From assembly GCA_041725895.1 (NCBI GenBank), contig JBGRQA010000008.1:1-64000 (forward strand): a stretch of DNA of 64,000 nt. The letters are read 5' to 3'. A program made the translations under genes and the position numbers. This DNA is from JBGRQA01 sp041725895. GTDB lineage: Bacteria; Bacteroidota; Bacteroidia; Bacteroidales; Marinifilaceae. The notes beneath the pieces are model-generated. The model saw nothing but the letters and a program-made list of their open reading frames with translations, ran no database searches and had not been told where the DNA came from. How positions within the stretch are numbered: the stretch's first letter is position 1; every line of letters begins with the position of its first letter. Below are positions 52,846 to 60,911 of this stretch, piece after piece.

Positions 52846-53202
52846 TTACAATTTAAGGCCACCTTTACGAGCAGCGTCTGCTAATGCTTTAACTCTACCG
52901 TGGTATAAATAACCATTTCTGTCGAATACTACGTTAGTAATGCCTGCAGCCAAAGCTTTTTCAGCAATTGCTGCACCTACTAGTTCTGCTTGCTCGATCT
53001 TGTTTCCCTTTTTCTCTGCAATTTCTTTTACAGCAGATGAAATGGCAACCAAGGTTTTACCTGCGATATCATCGATAAGCTGAACTGAAATCTGCTTGTT
53101 TGAGCGGAATACGCTCAAACGTGGTCTTTCGGCAGTTCCAGAAACAGACTTACGAATTCTCATTTTGATTCTTAGTCTTCTGTCTTGCTTAGATAAAGCC
53201 AT
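52846..53202 (-). CDS. rplR: 50S ribosomal protein L18
   Basis: L18 binds 5S rRNA. The motif RPRLSVFRSNKQISVQLIDD and the VFDRNGYLYHGRVKALADAAR end are standard. Length is 118. It lies between rplF and rpsE. Confidence 0.97.
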   Translation of the reverse strand: MALSKQDRRLRIKMRIRKSVSGTAERPRLSVFRSNKQISVQLIDDIAGKTLVAISSAVKEIAEKKGNKIEQAELVGAAIAEKALAAGITNVVFDRNGYLYHGRVKALADAARKGGLKL

Positions 53203-53221
53203 AATTCTTTAATTTAAGAGA

Positions 53222-53776
53222 TTAATTACCTGCTGACTTACCAGCTTTTCTACGAAGCTCTTCACCAACAAACTTAATACCTTTCCCTTTGTAAGGTTCA
53301 GGTTTTCTAAAGGATCTGATCTTGGCTGCAACCTGACCGATCAACTGCTTATCACAGCTTTCCAGGGTAACGATAGGGTTACCACGTTTTTCGGTTTCAG
53401 CAATTACTTTTACTTCAGGCGCAACTTCCAAATGGATCAAGTGAGAGTATCCTAAGGCCAATTCCAAGATTTGACCTTTCGCAGTGGCACGGTAACCCAC
53501 ACCAACTAACTCTTGCTTGATTTGGTATCCTTCAGAAACTCCAACAACCATGTTGTTCAACAATGAACGGTACAAACCGTGCATTGCTTTATGTCTTTTC
53601 TGATCAGACGGACGCTCCAGAACAATTTGATTCTCTTCTACGGCAACCTTAATCTCAGGATCTACACTTTGAGTTAATTCCCCTTTAGGGCCTTTAACCA
53701 CAACTGAATTATCTTTATTTACCGTTACGCTAACTCCAGCAGGCAAATTGATAGGTAATTTTCCAATTCGTGACAT
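53222..53776 (-). CDS. rplF: 50S ribosomal protein L6
   Basis: L6 has two similar domains and lies near the factor-binding site. MSRIGKLPINLPAGVSVTV and the C-terminal PEPYKGKGIKFVGEELRRKAGK (cited as PYKGKGIKFVGEELRRK) are typical. Length is 184. Confidence 0.97.
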   Translation of the reverse strand: MSRIGKLPINLPAGVSVTVNKDNSVVVKGPKGELTQSVDPEIKVAVEENQIVLERPSDQKRHKAMHGLYRSLLNNMVVGVSEGYQIKQELVGVGYRATAKGQILELALGYSHLIHLEVAPEVKVIAETEKRGNPIVTLESCDKQLIGQVAAKIRSFRKPEPYKGKGIKFVGEELRRKAGKSAGN

Positions 53777-53791
53777 TTGCTTTCCTCCTAA

Positions 53792-54187
53792 TTAATATAC
53801 GTAACACAAAACTTCACCACCGATATGTTTAGCACGAGCTTCCTTATCGGTCATTACTCCTTGAGAAGTAGAAAGGATAGCAATACCCAAGCCGTTCAAT
53901 ACACGTGGCAACTCATTAGCACCAGCATACTTTCTCAAACCAGGCTTACTCACTCTCTTCAGCTCTTTAATAGCTGGAGTTTTGCTCTCAGGATGGTATT
54001 TCAAAGCAATTTTAATCACTCCCTGCAAGCCGTCATCAACGAACTTGTAATTCAGGATGTATCCTTTATCCTTAAGAATTTTGGTAATTTCTTTCTTCAC
54101 GTTTGATGCGGGAATGTCTAACACTTTGTGGTTAGCCATGATCGCATTTCGCAAACGAGTAAGAAAATCTGCTATTGGATCTGTCAT
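53792..54187 (-). CDS. rpsH: 30S ribosomal protein S8
   Basis: S8 organises the 16S central domain. It has MTDPIADFLTRLRNA at the start and GIAILSTSQGVMTDKEARAK near the end. The frame is open to 54226, but the family start at the ATG at 54187 is preferred (131 residues). Confidence 0.97.
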   Translation of the reverse strand: MTDPIADFLTRLRNAIMANHKVLDIPASNVKKEITKILKDKGYILNYKFVDDGLQGVIKIALKYHPESKTPAIKELKRVSKPGLRKYAGANELPRVLNGLGIAILSTSQGVMTDKEARAKHIGGEVLCYVY

Positions 54188-54253
54188 TTTTAAAAAAATT
54201 AAATTGATCCCGATTGCTCGGGACAATATTTAACAATAATTTTTCCTATTGGG

Positions 54254-54523
54254 TTACCAGCTCGCTTTTTTCACTCCAGGAATCAGACCAGCGGATGCCA
54301 TTTCACGGAAAGTGATACGGCTAATTCCGAATTGTCTCATATATCCCTTTGGACGTCCGGTAATTTTACATCTGTTATGCAAACGAACAGGTGAAGAGTT
54401 CTTAGGCAAACGACTCAAAGCAATGTAATCGCCTTCCTCTTTAAGTTTAGCTCGTTTAGCGGCATACTTTTCAACTAATTTCTGGCGCTTTACTTCGCGA
54501 GCTTTCATTGATTCTTTAGCCAT
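54254..54523 (-). CDS. rpsN: 30S ribosomal protein S14
   Basis: This is the long, zinc-free S14 (89 residues): only a single Cys (RLHNRCKITGRPKGYMRQFG) and the standard GLIPGVKKASW end. It lies between rplE and rpsH. Confidence 0.97.
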   Translation of the reverse strand: MAKESMKAREVKRQKLVEKYAAKRAKLKEEGDYIALSRLPKNSSPVRLHNRCKITGRPKGYMRQFGISRITFREMASAGLIPGVKKASW

Positions 54524-54527
54524 CCTA

Positions 54528-55082
54528 TTACTTTTTTAAGTTTTTAAAAGGTAATCCAAATTCTTTCAACAGAGCATGACCTTCTTCATCTGTTTTTGCA
54601 GTAGTAACAAAGGTAATATTCATACCCATAATCTTGTTTACATTATCCAAAACAATTTCTGGGAAAATAATTTGCTCCTCAATACCAAGAGTGTAGTTTC
54701 CTCTACCGTCTAACTTGCTCTTGATACCTCTAAAGTCACGAATTCGGGGAAGTGCCACACGAATCAATTTCTCAAGGAATTCGTACATTTTCTCGCGACG
54801 CAAAGTAACGGTTGCCCCAATTGGCATTCCTTTACGAAGCTTAAAGTTGGAGATATCCTTGGTAGAAATGGCTTGAACCGCTTTCTGTCCGGTAATAGCA
54901 GTCAATTCGTTCACTGAAAATTCCAGCAACTTCTTGTCAGCAATTGCCTGACCTACACCTTGATTAATTACTATCTTCGTTAATCGTGGAACCTGCATAA
55001 CGGATTTGTATTCAAATTCCTTCATCAATGCAGGAACAATTTCCTCGGCATATTGGGTTTTAAGAGTCGGTATATAGCTCAT
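54528..55082 (-). CDS. rplE: 50S ribosomal protein L5
   Basis: L5 binds 5S rRNA and touches the P-site tRNA. GQKAVQAISTKDISNFKLRKG and the MNITFVTTAKTDEEGHALL C-terminal part are typical (cited in short form). Length is 184. Its start overlaps the rplX stop by one base, a translational-coupling arrangement. Confidence 0.97.
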   Translation of the reverse strand: MSYIPTLKTQYAEEIVPALMKEFEYKSVMQVPRLTKIVINQGVGQAIADKKLLEFSVNELTAITGQKAVQAISTKDISNFKLRKGMPIGATVTLRREKMYEFLEKLIRVALPRIRDFRGIKSKLDGRGNYTLGIEEQIIFPEIVLDNVNKIMGMNITFVTTAKTDEEGHALLKEFGLPFKNLKK

Positions 55083-55399
55083 TACTTAATCTCCTCCCCT
55101 GTTTTTTTAGAATATCTAACTAATTTATTCTCGTCGTTCAATTTACGACCTACACGAACACCTTTTCCGTCTTCTACTGGATTCAGATTCGAAATATGAA
55201 TAGGTGCTTCTTGCTTAACGATACCGCCTTGAGGATTCTCAGCGTTAGGCTTGGTGTGCTTGGAAATCATGTTCACGCCTTCAACGATCGCACGATTTTT
55301 GTTTACCAACACTTCCAAAACTTTACCCTGTTGCCCTTTAGCCTCACCTGCATTTACAATAACGGTATCACCCTTTTTGATATGTAACTTCTTTGGCAT
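55082..55399 (-). CDS. rplX: 50S ribosomal protein L24
   Basis: L24 starts large-subunit assembly. The KOW motif lies in KKGDTVIVNAGEAKGQQGKV. Length (105) is normal. The GVNMISKHTKPNAENPQGGI segment is standard. Confidence 0.97.
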   Translation of the reverse strand: MPKKLHIKKGDTVIVNAGEAKGQQGKVLEVLVNKNRAIVEGVNMISKHTKPNAENPQGGIVKQEAPIHISNLNPVEDGKGVRVGRKLNDENKLVRYSKKTGEEIK

Positions 55400-55417
55400 T
55401 GTTCTAAGTTTACAAGA

Positions 55418-55783
55418 TTATAATACTTCTGGTGCAAGAGATACGATCTTCATGTTGGTTTCACGCAACTCTCTGGCAACAGGTCCAAAAATACGAGTTC
55501 CTCTCATCTCGCCTGCAGTGTTCAACAAAACACATGCATTGTCGTCGAAACGAATATAAGAACCGTCTGGTCTTCTAACCTCTTTTTTGGTACGAACAAC
55601 AACGGCTTTGGTCACTGTACCTTTTTTCATATCCGAACCCGCAACGGCGTTCTTCACGGTAACCACAATCTTATCGCCGATTGAAGCATAACGTTTCTTG
55701 GTTCCGCCCAATACACGGATTACCAAAACTTCCTTGGCACCGCTGTTATCAGCTACTGACAGTCTACTTTCTGTTTGTATCAT
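55418..55783 (-). CDS. rplN: 50S ribosomal protein L14
   Basis: L14 lies at the subunit interface. MIQTESRLSVADNSGAKEV and RIFGPVARELRETNMKIVSL are hallmarks. Length is 121. Confidence 0.97.
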   Translation of the reverse strand: MIQTESRLSVADNSGAKEVLVIRVLGGTKKRYASIGDKIVVTVKNAVAGSDMKKGTVTKAVVVRTKKEVRRPDGSYIRFDDNACVLLNTAGEMRGTRIFGPVARELRETNMKIVSLAPEVL

Positions 55784-55785
55784 GA

Positions 55786-56040
55786 TTACTTAGCTCTTTC
55801 AATAATTTCAACTAATCTCCAAGATTTATTCTTGCTCAAAGGACGAGTTTCCATGATTTTCACGGTATCACCAACGTTGCAGGTGTTTTCTTCGTCGTGC
55901 GCAGTAAATTTCTTGGTCTTATTCACAAATTTACCGTAGATCGGGTGTTTCTCTTTGGTGTGAACAGCTACAGTAATGGATTTTTCCATTTTGTCGCTTA
56001 CAACAACCCCGATACGCTCTTTTCTAAGATTTCTTTCCAT
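55786..56040 (-). CDS. rpsQ: 30S ribosomal protein S17
   Basis: S17 is an early 16S-binding OB-fold protein. MERNLRKERIGVVVSDKMEK leads the fold. The frame opens one codon earlier with a GTG at 56043, but the ATG at 56040 is the natural start (84 residues). Confidence 0.97.
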   Translation of the reverse strand: MERNLRKERIGVVVSDKMEKSITVAVHTKEKHPIYGKFVNKTKKFTAHDEENTCNVGDTVKIMETRPLSKNKSWRLVEIIERAK

Positions 56041-56047
56041 CACTAAA

Positions 56048-56245
56048 TTACTTTTCAGTTAATTGTCTCTGACGTTGCTCAGTCATTAACTTCGCAATGT
56101 TACGTCTGGTTTCCTTAATCTGCTGAGGATTCTCCATAGGAGAAATAGCGTGATTGAGCTTCATGCGAGTCAAAGCAGTTCTTTCAGCTTCGATTCTTTC
56201 AGCTATTTCCTGAGTTGTTAATTCTCTAATTTCTGAATTCTTCAT
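56048..56245 (-). CDS. rpmC: 50S ribosomal protein L29
   Basis: This 65-residue helical protein lies near the exit tunnel. It begins MKNSEIRELTTQEIAERIEA and carries the family's NPQQIKETRRNIAKLMTE segment. Confidence 0.96.
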   Translation of the reverse strand: MKNSEIRELTTQEIAERIEAERTALTRMKLNHAISPMENPQQIKETRRNIAKLMTEQRQRQLTEK

Positions 56246-56247
56246 GA

Positions 56248-56679
56248 TTAATCATTTGAGGTTTCTACATAATCACGTCTTACAACAAACTTTGTAGTAA
56301 CGGGCAATTTTTGAGCAGCCAAGCGCAATGCTTCTTTAGCTACTTCGTAAGGAACACCTTCACATTCGAAAAGCATTCTACCTGGAGTTACAGGTGCTAC
56401 GAATCCTTCTGGTGAACCTTTCCCTTTACCCATCCTCACCTCTGCAGGTTTTTTAGTGATAGGCTTATCTGGAAAAATACGGATCCAGATTTGTCCTTGT
56501 CTTTGCATGTATCGGGTCACTGCCACACGAGCAGCTTCGATCTGACGGCCAGTGATCCATTTAGTTTCTAGCGACTTGATTCCGAAAGAACCGAATGCCA
56601 GTTGAGTACCTCTTTGGGCATTCCCCTTCATCCGTCCTTTCTGCGCTCTTCTAAATTTTGTCCTTTTTGGTTGTAACAT
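56248..56679 (-). CDS. rplP: 50S ribosomal protein L16
   Basis: L16 helps position tRNA at the A site. MLQPKRTKFRRAQKGRMKG and RIFPDKPITKKPAEVRMGKG are typical. Length is 143. The stop is 2 bp before the rpmC start. Confidence 0.97.
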   Translation of the reverse strand: MLQPKRTKFRRAQKGRMKGNAQRGTQLAFGSFGIKSLETKWITGRQIEAARVAVTRYMQRQGQIWIRIFPDKPITKKPAEVRMGKGKGSPEGFVAPVTPGRMLFECEGVPYEVAKEALRLAAQKLPVTTKFVVRRDYVETSND

Positions 56680-56704
56680 CGTACTAATTCTTTAAAATAA
56701 AAGA

Positions 56705-57409
56705 CTACTTTTTCTTTCTCTTAAATCCACCTTTACCTTTGGCTCTGGCATCACGCACACCGGCGTTAGGGCTCAAATCTGGTTTCCCATAGATTTCACC
56801 TTTACAGATCCAAACTTTGATACCGATCAAACCATAAGTGGTCAAAGCCTCAGCCTGGCAATAATCGATATTCGCTCTCAAGGTATGAAGAGGAGTACGT
56901 CCTTCCTTATACATTTCGGAACGAGCCATTTCAGCACCATTCAAACGTCCAGAGATCTGGATTTTGATACCTTCGGCACCCATTCTCATACAGGAAGCAA
57001 TAGCCATCTTGATTGCTCGACGATACGCAATACGACCTTCAATTTGACGGGCAATATTATTAGCAACGATTACAGAATCCAATTCAGGACGCTTAATCTC
57101 GAAAATATTGATTTGAACTTCCTTGTCAGTAATTTTCTTTAACTCTTCCTTAAGTTTGTCAACCTCCTGACCACCTTTACCGATAATAATACCGGGACGA
57201 GCAGTGTTAATGGTGATTGTAATCAACTTAAGAGTACGCTCGATGATAATTTTAGAGATACTTGCTTTCGCCAAACGTGCATTCAAGTACTCTCTGATTT
57301 TAGTATCCTCAACAAGCTTATCGCCGTAGTTTTTTCCGCCAAACCAGTTAGAATCCCATCCTCTGATGATTCCTAATCTGTTTCCAATTGGATTTACTTT
57401 TTGTCCCAT
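56705..57409 (-). CDS. rpsC: 30S ribosomal protein S3
   Basis: S3 guards mRNA entry. The KH domain (around GRPGIIIGKGGQEVDKLKEE, cited as RPGIIIGKGGQEVDKL) is at residues 40-105, and the C-terminal domain has GRLNGAEMARSEMYKEGRTP. Length is 234. Confidence 0.97.
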   Translation of the reverse strand: MGQKVNPIGNRLGIIRGWDSNWFGGKNYGDKLVEDTKIREYLNARLAKASISKIIIERTLKLITITINTARPGIIIGKGGQEVDKLKEELKKITDKEVQINIFEIKRPELDSVIVANNIARQIEGRIAYRRAIKMAIASCMRMGAEGIKIQISGRLNGAEMARSEMYKEGRTPLHTLRANIDYCQAEALTTYGLIGIKVWICKGEIYGKPDLSPNAGVRDARAKGKGGFKRKKK

Positions 57410-57414
57410 TCTAA

Positions 57415-57834
57415 CTATGCTTTTGTATTATCGGCTTCAGCAGTTTTGCTACCCAACAATATAGTTACATGATTTGATCTTTTTCTAATTCTATGTGCTC
57501 TCCCTTGAGGAGCTGGTCTCAGACGTTTCAGAATACGTGCAGAATCCACGTGAATTTCCTTCACATACAATCCGCTTTCTTCCAGTCTTAGGCCCTCGTT
57601 TTTCGCTTGCCAGTTGGCAATCGCTGAAAGCAATAGTTTTTCTACGCGATTGGAAGCTTCTTTAGGACTAAATCTCAGTACATCTAAAGCTCGGTTCACC
57701 TCCATACCTCTTACCATATCGGCAACAAGTCTCATTTTGCGAGGCGAAGTAGGAACATTTCTCAAGCTAGCAAAAGCTTTGCTCTTCTTGTCCTCCTTAA
57801 TTTGGTTTGCTCTTATTCTTTTTCTTGCACCCAT
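57415..57834 (-). CDS. rplV: 50S ribosomal protein L22
   Basis: L22 lines the exit tunnel. VPTSPRKMRLVADMVRGMEV begins the fold and RILKRLRPAPQGRAHRIRKR is the beta-hairpin end. The protein is 139 residues, slightly longer than E. coli L22 at the N terminus. Confidence 0.97.
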   Translation of the reverse strand: MGARKRIRANQIKEDKKSKAFASLRNVPTSPRKMRLVADMVRGMEVNRALDVLRFSPKEASNRVEKLLLSAIANWQAKNEGLRLEESGLYVKEIHVDSARILKRLRPAPQGRAHRIRKRSNHVTILLGSKTAEADNTKA

Positions 57835-57873
57835 TTTTACAAATTCAAAAATTAATTAAAACCAGTGTCTCGC

Positions 57874-58143
57874 TTACTTTTTCTTCTTGTCAGCGTGACC
57901 TCTAAAAGTACGAGTTGGCGCAAATTCACCCAGTTTGTGTCCTACCATATTTTCAGTCACATACACAGGAATGAATTTGTTACCGTTATGAACGGCAACT
58001 GTGTGGCCTACAAAATCAGGAGAAATCATAGAACGTCTAGCCCAGGTTTTGATAACCGACTTCTTTCCTGATTCGTTTTGCTCCAATACTCGCTTTTCTA
58101 ATTTAAAATCGATAAAGGGGCCTTTTTTTAATGAACGACTCAT
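57874..58143 (-). CDS. rpsS: 30S ribosomal protein S19
   Basis: S19 lies in the 30S head near S13. MSRSLKKGPFIDFKLEKRV and GHKLGEFAPTRTFRGHADKK are standard. Length is 89. Confidence 0.97.
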   Translation of the reverse strand: MSRSLKKGPFIDFKLEKRVLEQNESGKKSVIKTWARRSMISPDFVGHTVAVHNGNKFIPVYVTENMVGHKLGEFAPTRTFRGHADKKKK

Positions 58144-58162
58144 AACTATCTAATTAATCAAA

Positions 58163-58987
58163 TTACTTTTTCCTTCTTTCAACAATATACTTATTAGAAG
58201 CTTTCTTCTTCGCGCGAGTCTTAAACCCTTTCGCCAATACTCCTGTTCTGGATCTTGGGTGTCCTCCTGAAGATTTACCTTCACCACCACCCATTGGGTG
58301 ATCAACAGGGTTCATTACTACACCACGAACGCGAGGTCTTCTACCCATCCAACGGGTACGACCAGCTTTTCCACTTCTTTCCAATTGGTGATCGGAGTTA
58401 GATACAGTTCCGATAGTTGCCTTACAGGTAACCAGGATCATTCTAACTTCGCCAGATGGTAATTTGATCATTGCATACTTTCCATCTCGTGAAACGAGCT
58501 GAGCATATGCACCAGCGCTACGAGCCATCACCGCACCTTGAGAGGGTCTTAATTCAATGTTATGAATTATTGTACCTAATGGGATATCAGATAATGGCAT
58601 TGCGTTACCAACTTCAGGTGCAACATTCGCACCAGAGATCAAAGTTTGGTCAACTTCCAGTCCGTTAGGAGCAATGATGTAACGTTTCTCACCATCAGCA
58701 TAAACCAAAAGCGCAATGCGAGCAGTACGGTTTGGATCATACTCGATAGAAACCACCTTTGCAGGAACTCCATCCTTATCTCTCTTAAAGTCGATAACTC
58801 TATATCTTCTTTTGTGACCACCACCTATATATCTCATTGTCATCTTACCAGTGTTGTTACGTCCACCGGTTTTTTTCATTGGTCTTAACAATGATTTCTC
58901 AGGTTTGTCTGTAGTTACCTGCTCAAAGGTATTTAGGATCTTATTTCTTTGACCAGGAGTTACAGGTTTTAATTTACGTACAGCCAT
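58163..58987 (-). CDS. rplB: 50S ribosomal protein L2
   Basis: L2 is one of the most conserved proteins, needed for subunit joining and peptidyl transfer. GGGHKRRYRVIDFKRDKDGV and the catalytic-site-near GVVMNPVDHPMGGGEGKSSG are intact. Length is 274. Confidence 0.98.
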   Translation of the reverse strand: MAVRKLKPVTPGQRNKILNTFEQVTTDKPEKSLLRPMKKTGGRNNTGKMTMRYIGGGHKRRYRVIDFKRDKDGVPAKVVSIEYDPNRTARIALLVYADGEKRYIIAPNGLEVDQTLISGANVAPEVGNAMPLSDIPLGTIIHNIELRPSQGAVMARSAGAYAQLVSRDGKYAMIKLPSGEVRMILVTCKATIGTVSNSDHQLERSGKAGRTRWMGRRPRVRGVVMNPVDHPMGGGEGKSSGGHPRSRTGVLAKGFKTRAKKKASNKYIVERRKK

Positions 58988-58994
58988 TTTCTAT

Positions 58995-59285
58995 TTAAAT
59001 ATTGCTATAAAAATCTATATTATCTCCTTCAACTAAAGTAACGATCGCCTTCTTGAATGAAGCAGTACGACCATTGATCATACCAGCTTTAGTGTAACGG
59101 CTCTTAGCCTTACCCTGGTAGTTCATGGTGTTTACAGATGCCACAGTAACATTGTACATCTTCTCAACTGCCTTTTTAATGTCGATCTTAGTCGCTCTAC
59201 GATCCACAACAAAACCAAAACGATTCAATTTCTCGGTAAGGTCAGTCATTTTCTCGGTAACGAGGGGCTTAATTAATACTTCCAT
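58995..59285 (-). CDS. rplW: 50S ribosomal protein L23
   Basis: L23 lies at the exit tunnel and docks SRP and trigger factor. PLVTEKMTDLTEKLNRFGFV and TKIDIKKAVEKMYNVTV are typical. Length is 96. Confidence 0.96.
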   Translation of the reverse strand: MEVLIKPLVTEKMTDLTEKLNRFGFVVDRRATKIDIKKAVEKMYNVTVASVNTMNYQGKAKSRYTKAGMINGRTASFKKAIVTLVEGDNIDFYSNI

Positions 59286-59295
59286 CTTTTTAAAC

Positions 59296-59928
59296 TTAGT
59301 TTAGTTTAAACATTTCGTTGAGCCCCTTCATTGAGCTCTCTACAAACAACACAGTTGAAGCTTTCATAATATCGTAAGTTGCAAGGTCAGAAACACGTAC
59401 AACTTCAACATTCTGCAGGTTACGTGAAGCCAAGAAAATATTCTTGTTATCTTCAGCCAACACTAAAAGAACTTTCTTATCAGCTACCTTTAGGTTGTTC
59501 TGCAATGCTACGAAGCTCTTAGTCTTAGGAGCTTCAAAGTTGAAATCTTCAACAACTACCAAAGCACTATTTTGTGCTTTAAGAGTCAAAGCAGATTTAC
59601 GAGCCAATTGCTTCAATTTCTTGTTCAATTTGAAACCGTAGTTTCTTGGACGAGGACCGAATACACGACCTCCTCCTCTGAACAAAGGCGACTTGATACT
59701 ACCCGCACGAGCAGTACCGGTTCCTTTTTGTTTCTTTAGCTTGGCAGTACTTCCGGAAATATCAGCTCTTTCTTTAGCCTGATGAGTTCCTTGACGTTTA
59801 TTAGCCAGATATTGTTTTACATCCAGGTAAATAGCGTGCTCATTTGGCTCTACTCCAAAAATCGCTTCGTTCAACTCAACCTTTCTGCCTGTATCTTCTC
59901 CAGCTGTATTTAAAATAGTTAATTCCAT
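59296..59928 (-). CDS. rplD: 50S ribosomal protein L4
   Basis: L4 lines the tunnel; in some bacteria it also represses its own operon. RQGTHQAKERADISGSTAKL and RGGGRVFGPRPRNYGFKLNK form the extended loop. Length is 210. Its start overlaps the rplC stop by one base. Confidence 0.97.
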   Translation of the reverse strand: MELTILNTAGEDTGRKVELNEAIFGVEPNEHAIYLDVKQYLANKRQGTHQAKERADISGSTAKLKKQKGTGTARAGSIKSPLFRGGGRVFGPRPRNYGFKLNKKLKQLARKSALTLKAQNSALVVVEDFNFEAPKTKSFVALQNNLKVADKKVLLVLAEDNKNIFLASRNLQNVEVVRVSDLATYDIMKASTVLFVESSMKGLNEMFKLN

Positions 59929-60545
59929 TACTTTTCAATAATTACGTATGAACCTTTAGACCCTGGAAGAGATCCTTTTACTAACAATAAATTATTCTCA
60001 GGGATAACCTTAAGAATTTGAAGGTTTTGAACCTTCACAGTCTTGTTACCATCTCGACCAGCCATTCTCATACCTTTGAATACACGAGCTGGGTAAGATG
60101 CAGCACCAATAGAACCAGGTGCACGCAGACGGTTGTGCTGACCGTGGGTAGAACCACCAACACCACCAAAACCATGACGTTTCACAACCCCCTGGAAACC
60201 TTTCCCCTTGGAAATTCCGGTTACATCAACAAAAGTTGACTCCTCGAAAATATCCACAGTGATGGTATCTCCCAAATTGTATTCAGCTTCGAATTCACCA
60301 AACTCAACCAATTTTTGCTTAGGAGCTGTGTTCGCTTTCTTAAAATGTCCATCTAGCGCCTTAGTTGTTCGCTTTTCCTTACGGTCTCCAAAAGCCAACT
60401 GAAGTGCTTCGTAACCATCTGTCTCAACAGTTTTCACTTGGGTTACAACACATGGACCTGCCTCAATAACAGTGCATGGAATATTTTTTCCCTCGGCACT
60501 GAACACGGAAGTCATTCCGATCTTTTTTCCAATTAATCCTGGCAT
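59928..60545 (-). CDS. rplC: 50S ribosomal protein L3
   Basis: L3 helps close the peptidyl transferase centre. MPGLIGKKIGMTSVFSAEGK and the loop RHGFGGVGGSTHGQHNRLRA carry the methylation-site Gln region. Length is 205. Confidence 0.97.
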   Translation of the reverse strand: MPGLIGKKIGMTSVFSAEGKNIPCTVIEAGPCVVTQVKTVETDGYEALQLAFGDRKEKRTTKALDGHFKKANTAPKQKLVEFGEFEAEYNLGDTITVDIFEESTFVDVTGISKGKGFQGVVKRHGFGGVGGSTHGQHNRLRAPGSIGAASYPARVFKGMRMAGRDGNKTVKVQNLQILKVIPENNLLLVKGSLPGSKGSYVIIEK

Positions 60546-60582
60546 TTTCTTTAAAACTTTTTGTTTTAGTTTCTACAGTTTA

Positions 60583-60888
60583 TCAAACTTTGATTTCAAC
60601 TTCAACTCCACTAGGCAATTCTAGCTTCATCAATGCGTCGATAGTATTGGCAGTAGAGCTGTAAATATCGATCAAACGCTTGAAAGATGATAATTGAAAC
60701 TGTTCTCTGGACTTCTTGTTTACGAAAGTAGAACGAAGAACAGTAAAAATTCTTTTGTGAGTAGGAAGTGGAATAGGACCACTTACTACCGCACCAGTAG
60801 CCTTAACTGTCTTAACAATCTTCTCAGCAGATTTGTCTACCAAATTATGATCGTAAGATTTCAGTTTAATTCTAATTTTCTGGCTCAT
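60583..60888 (-). CDS. rpsJ: 30S ribosomal protein S10
   Basis: S10 lies in the 30S head and also serves as NusE in transcription antitermination. RIKLKSYDHNLVDKSAEKIV and GPIPLPTHKRIFTVLRST are standard. Length is 101. It lies 23 bp after fusA. Confidence 0.97.
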   Translation of the reverse strand: MSQKIRIKLKSYDHNLVDKSAEKIVKTVKATGAVVSGPIPLPTHKRIFTVLRSTFVNKKSREQFQLSSFKRLIDIYSSTANTIDALMKLELPSGVEVEIKV

Positions 60889-60911
60889 AATTATATATCT
60901 ATTTCAAATAA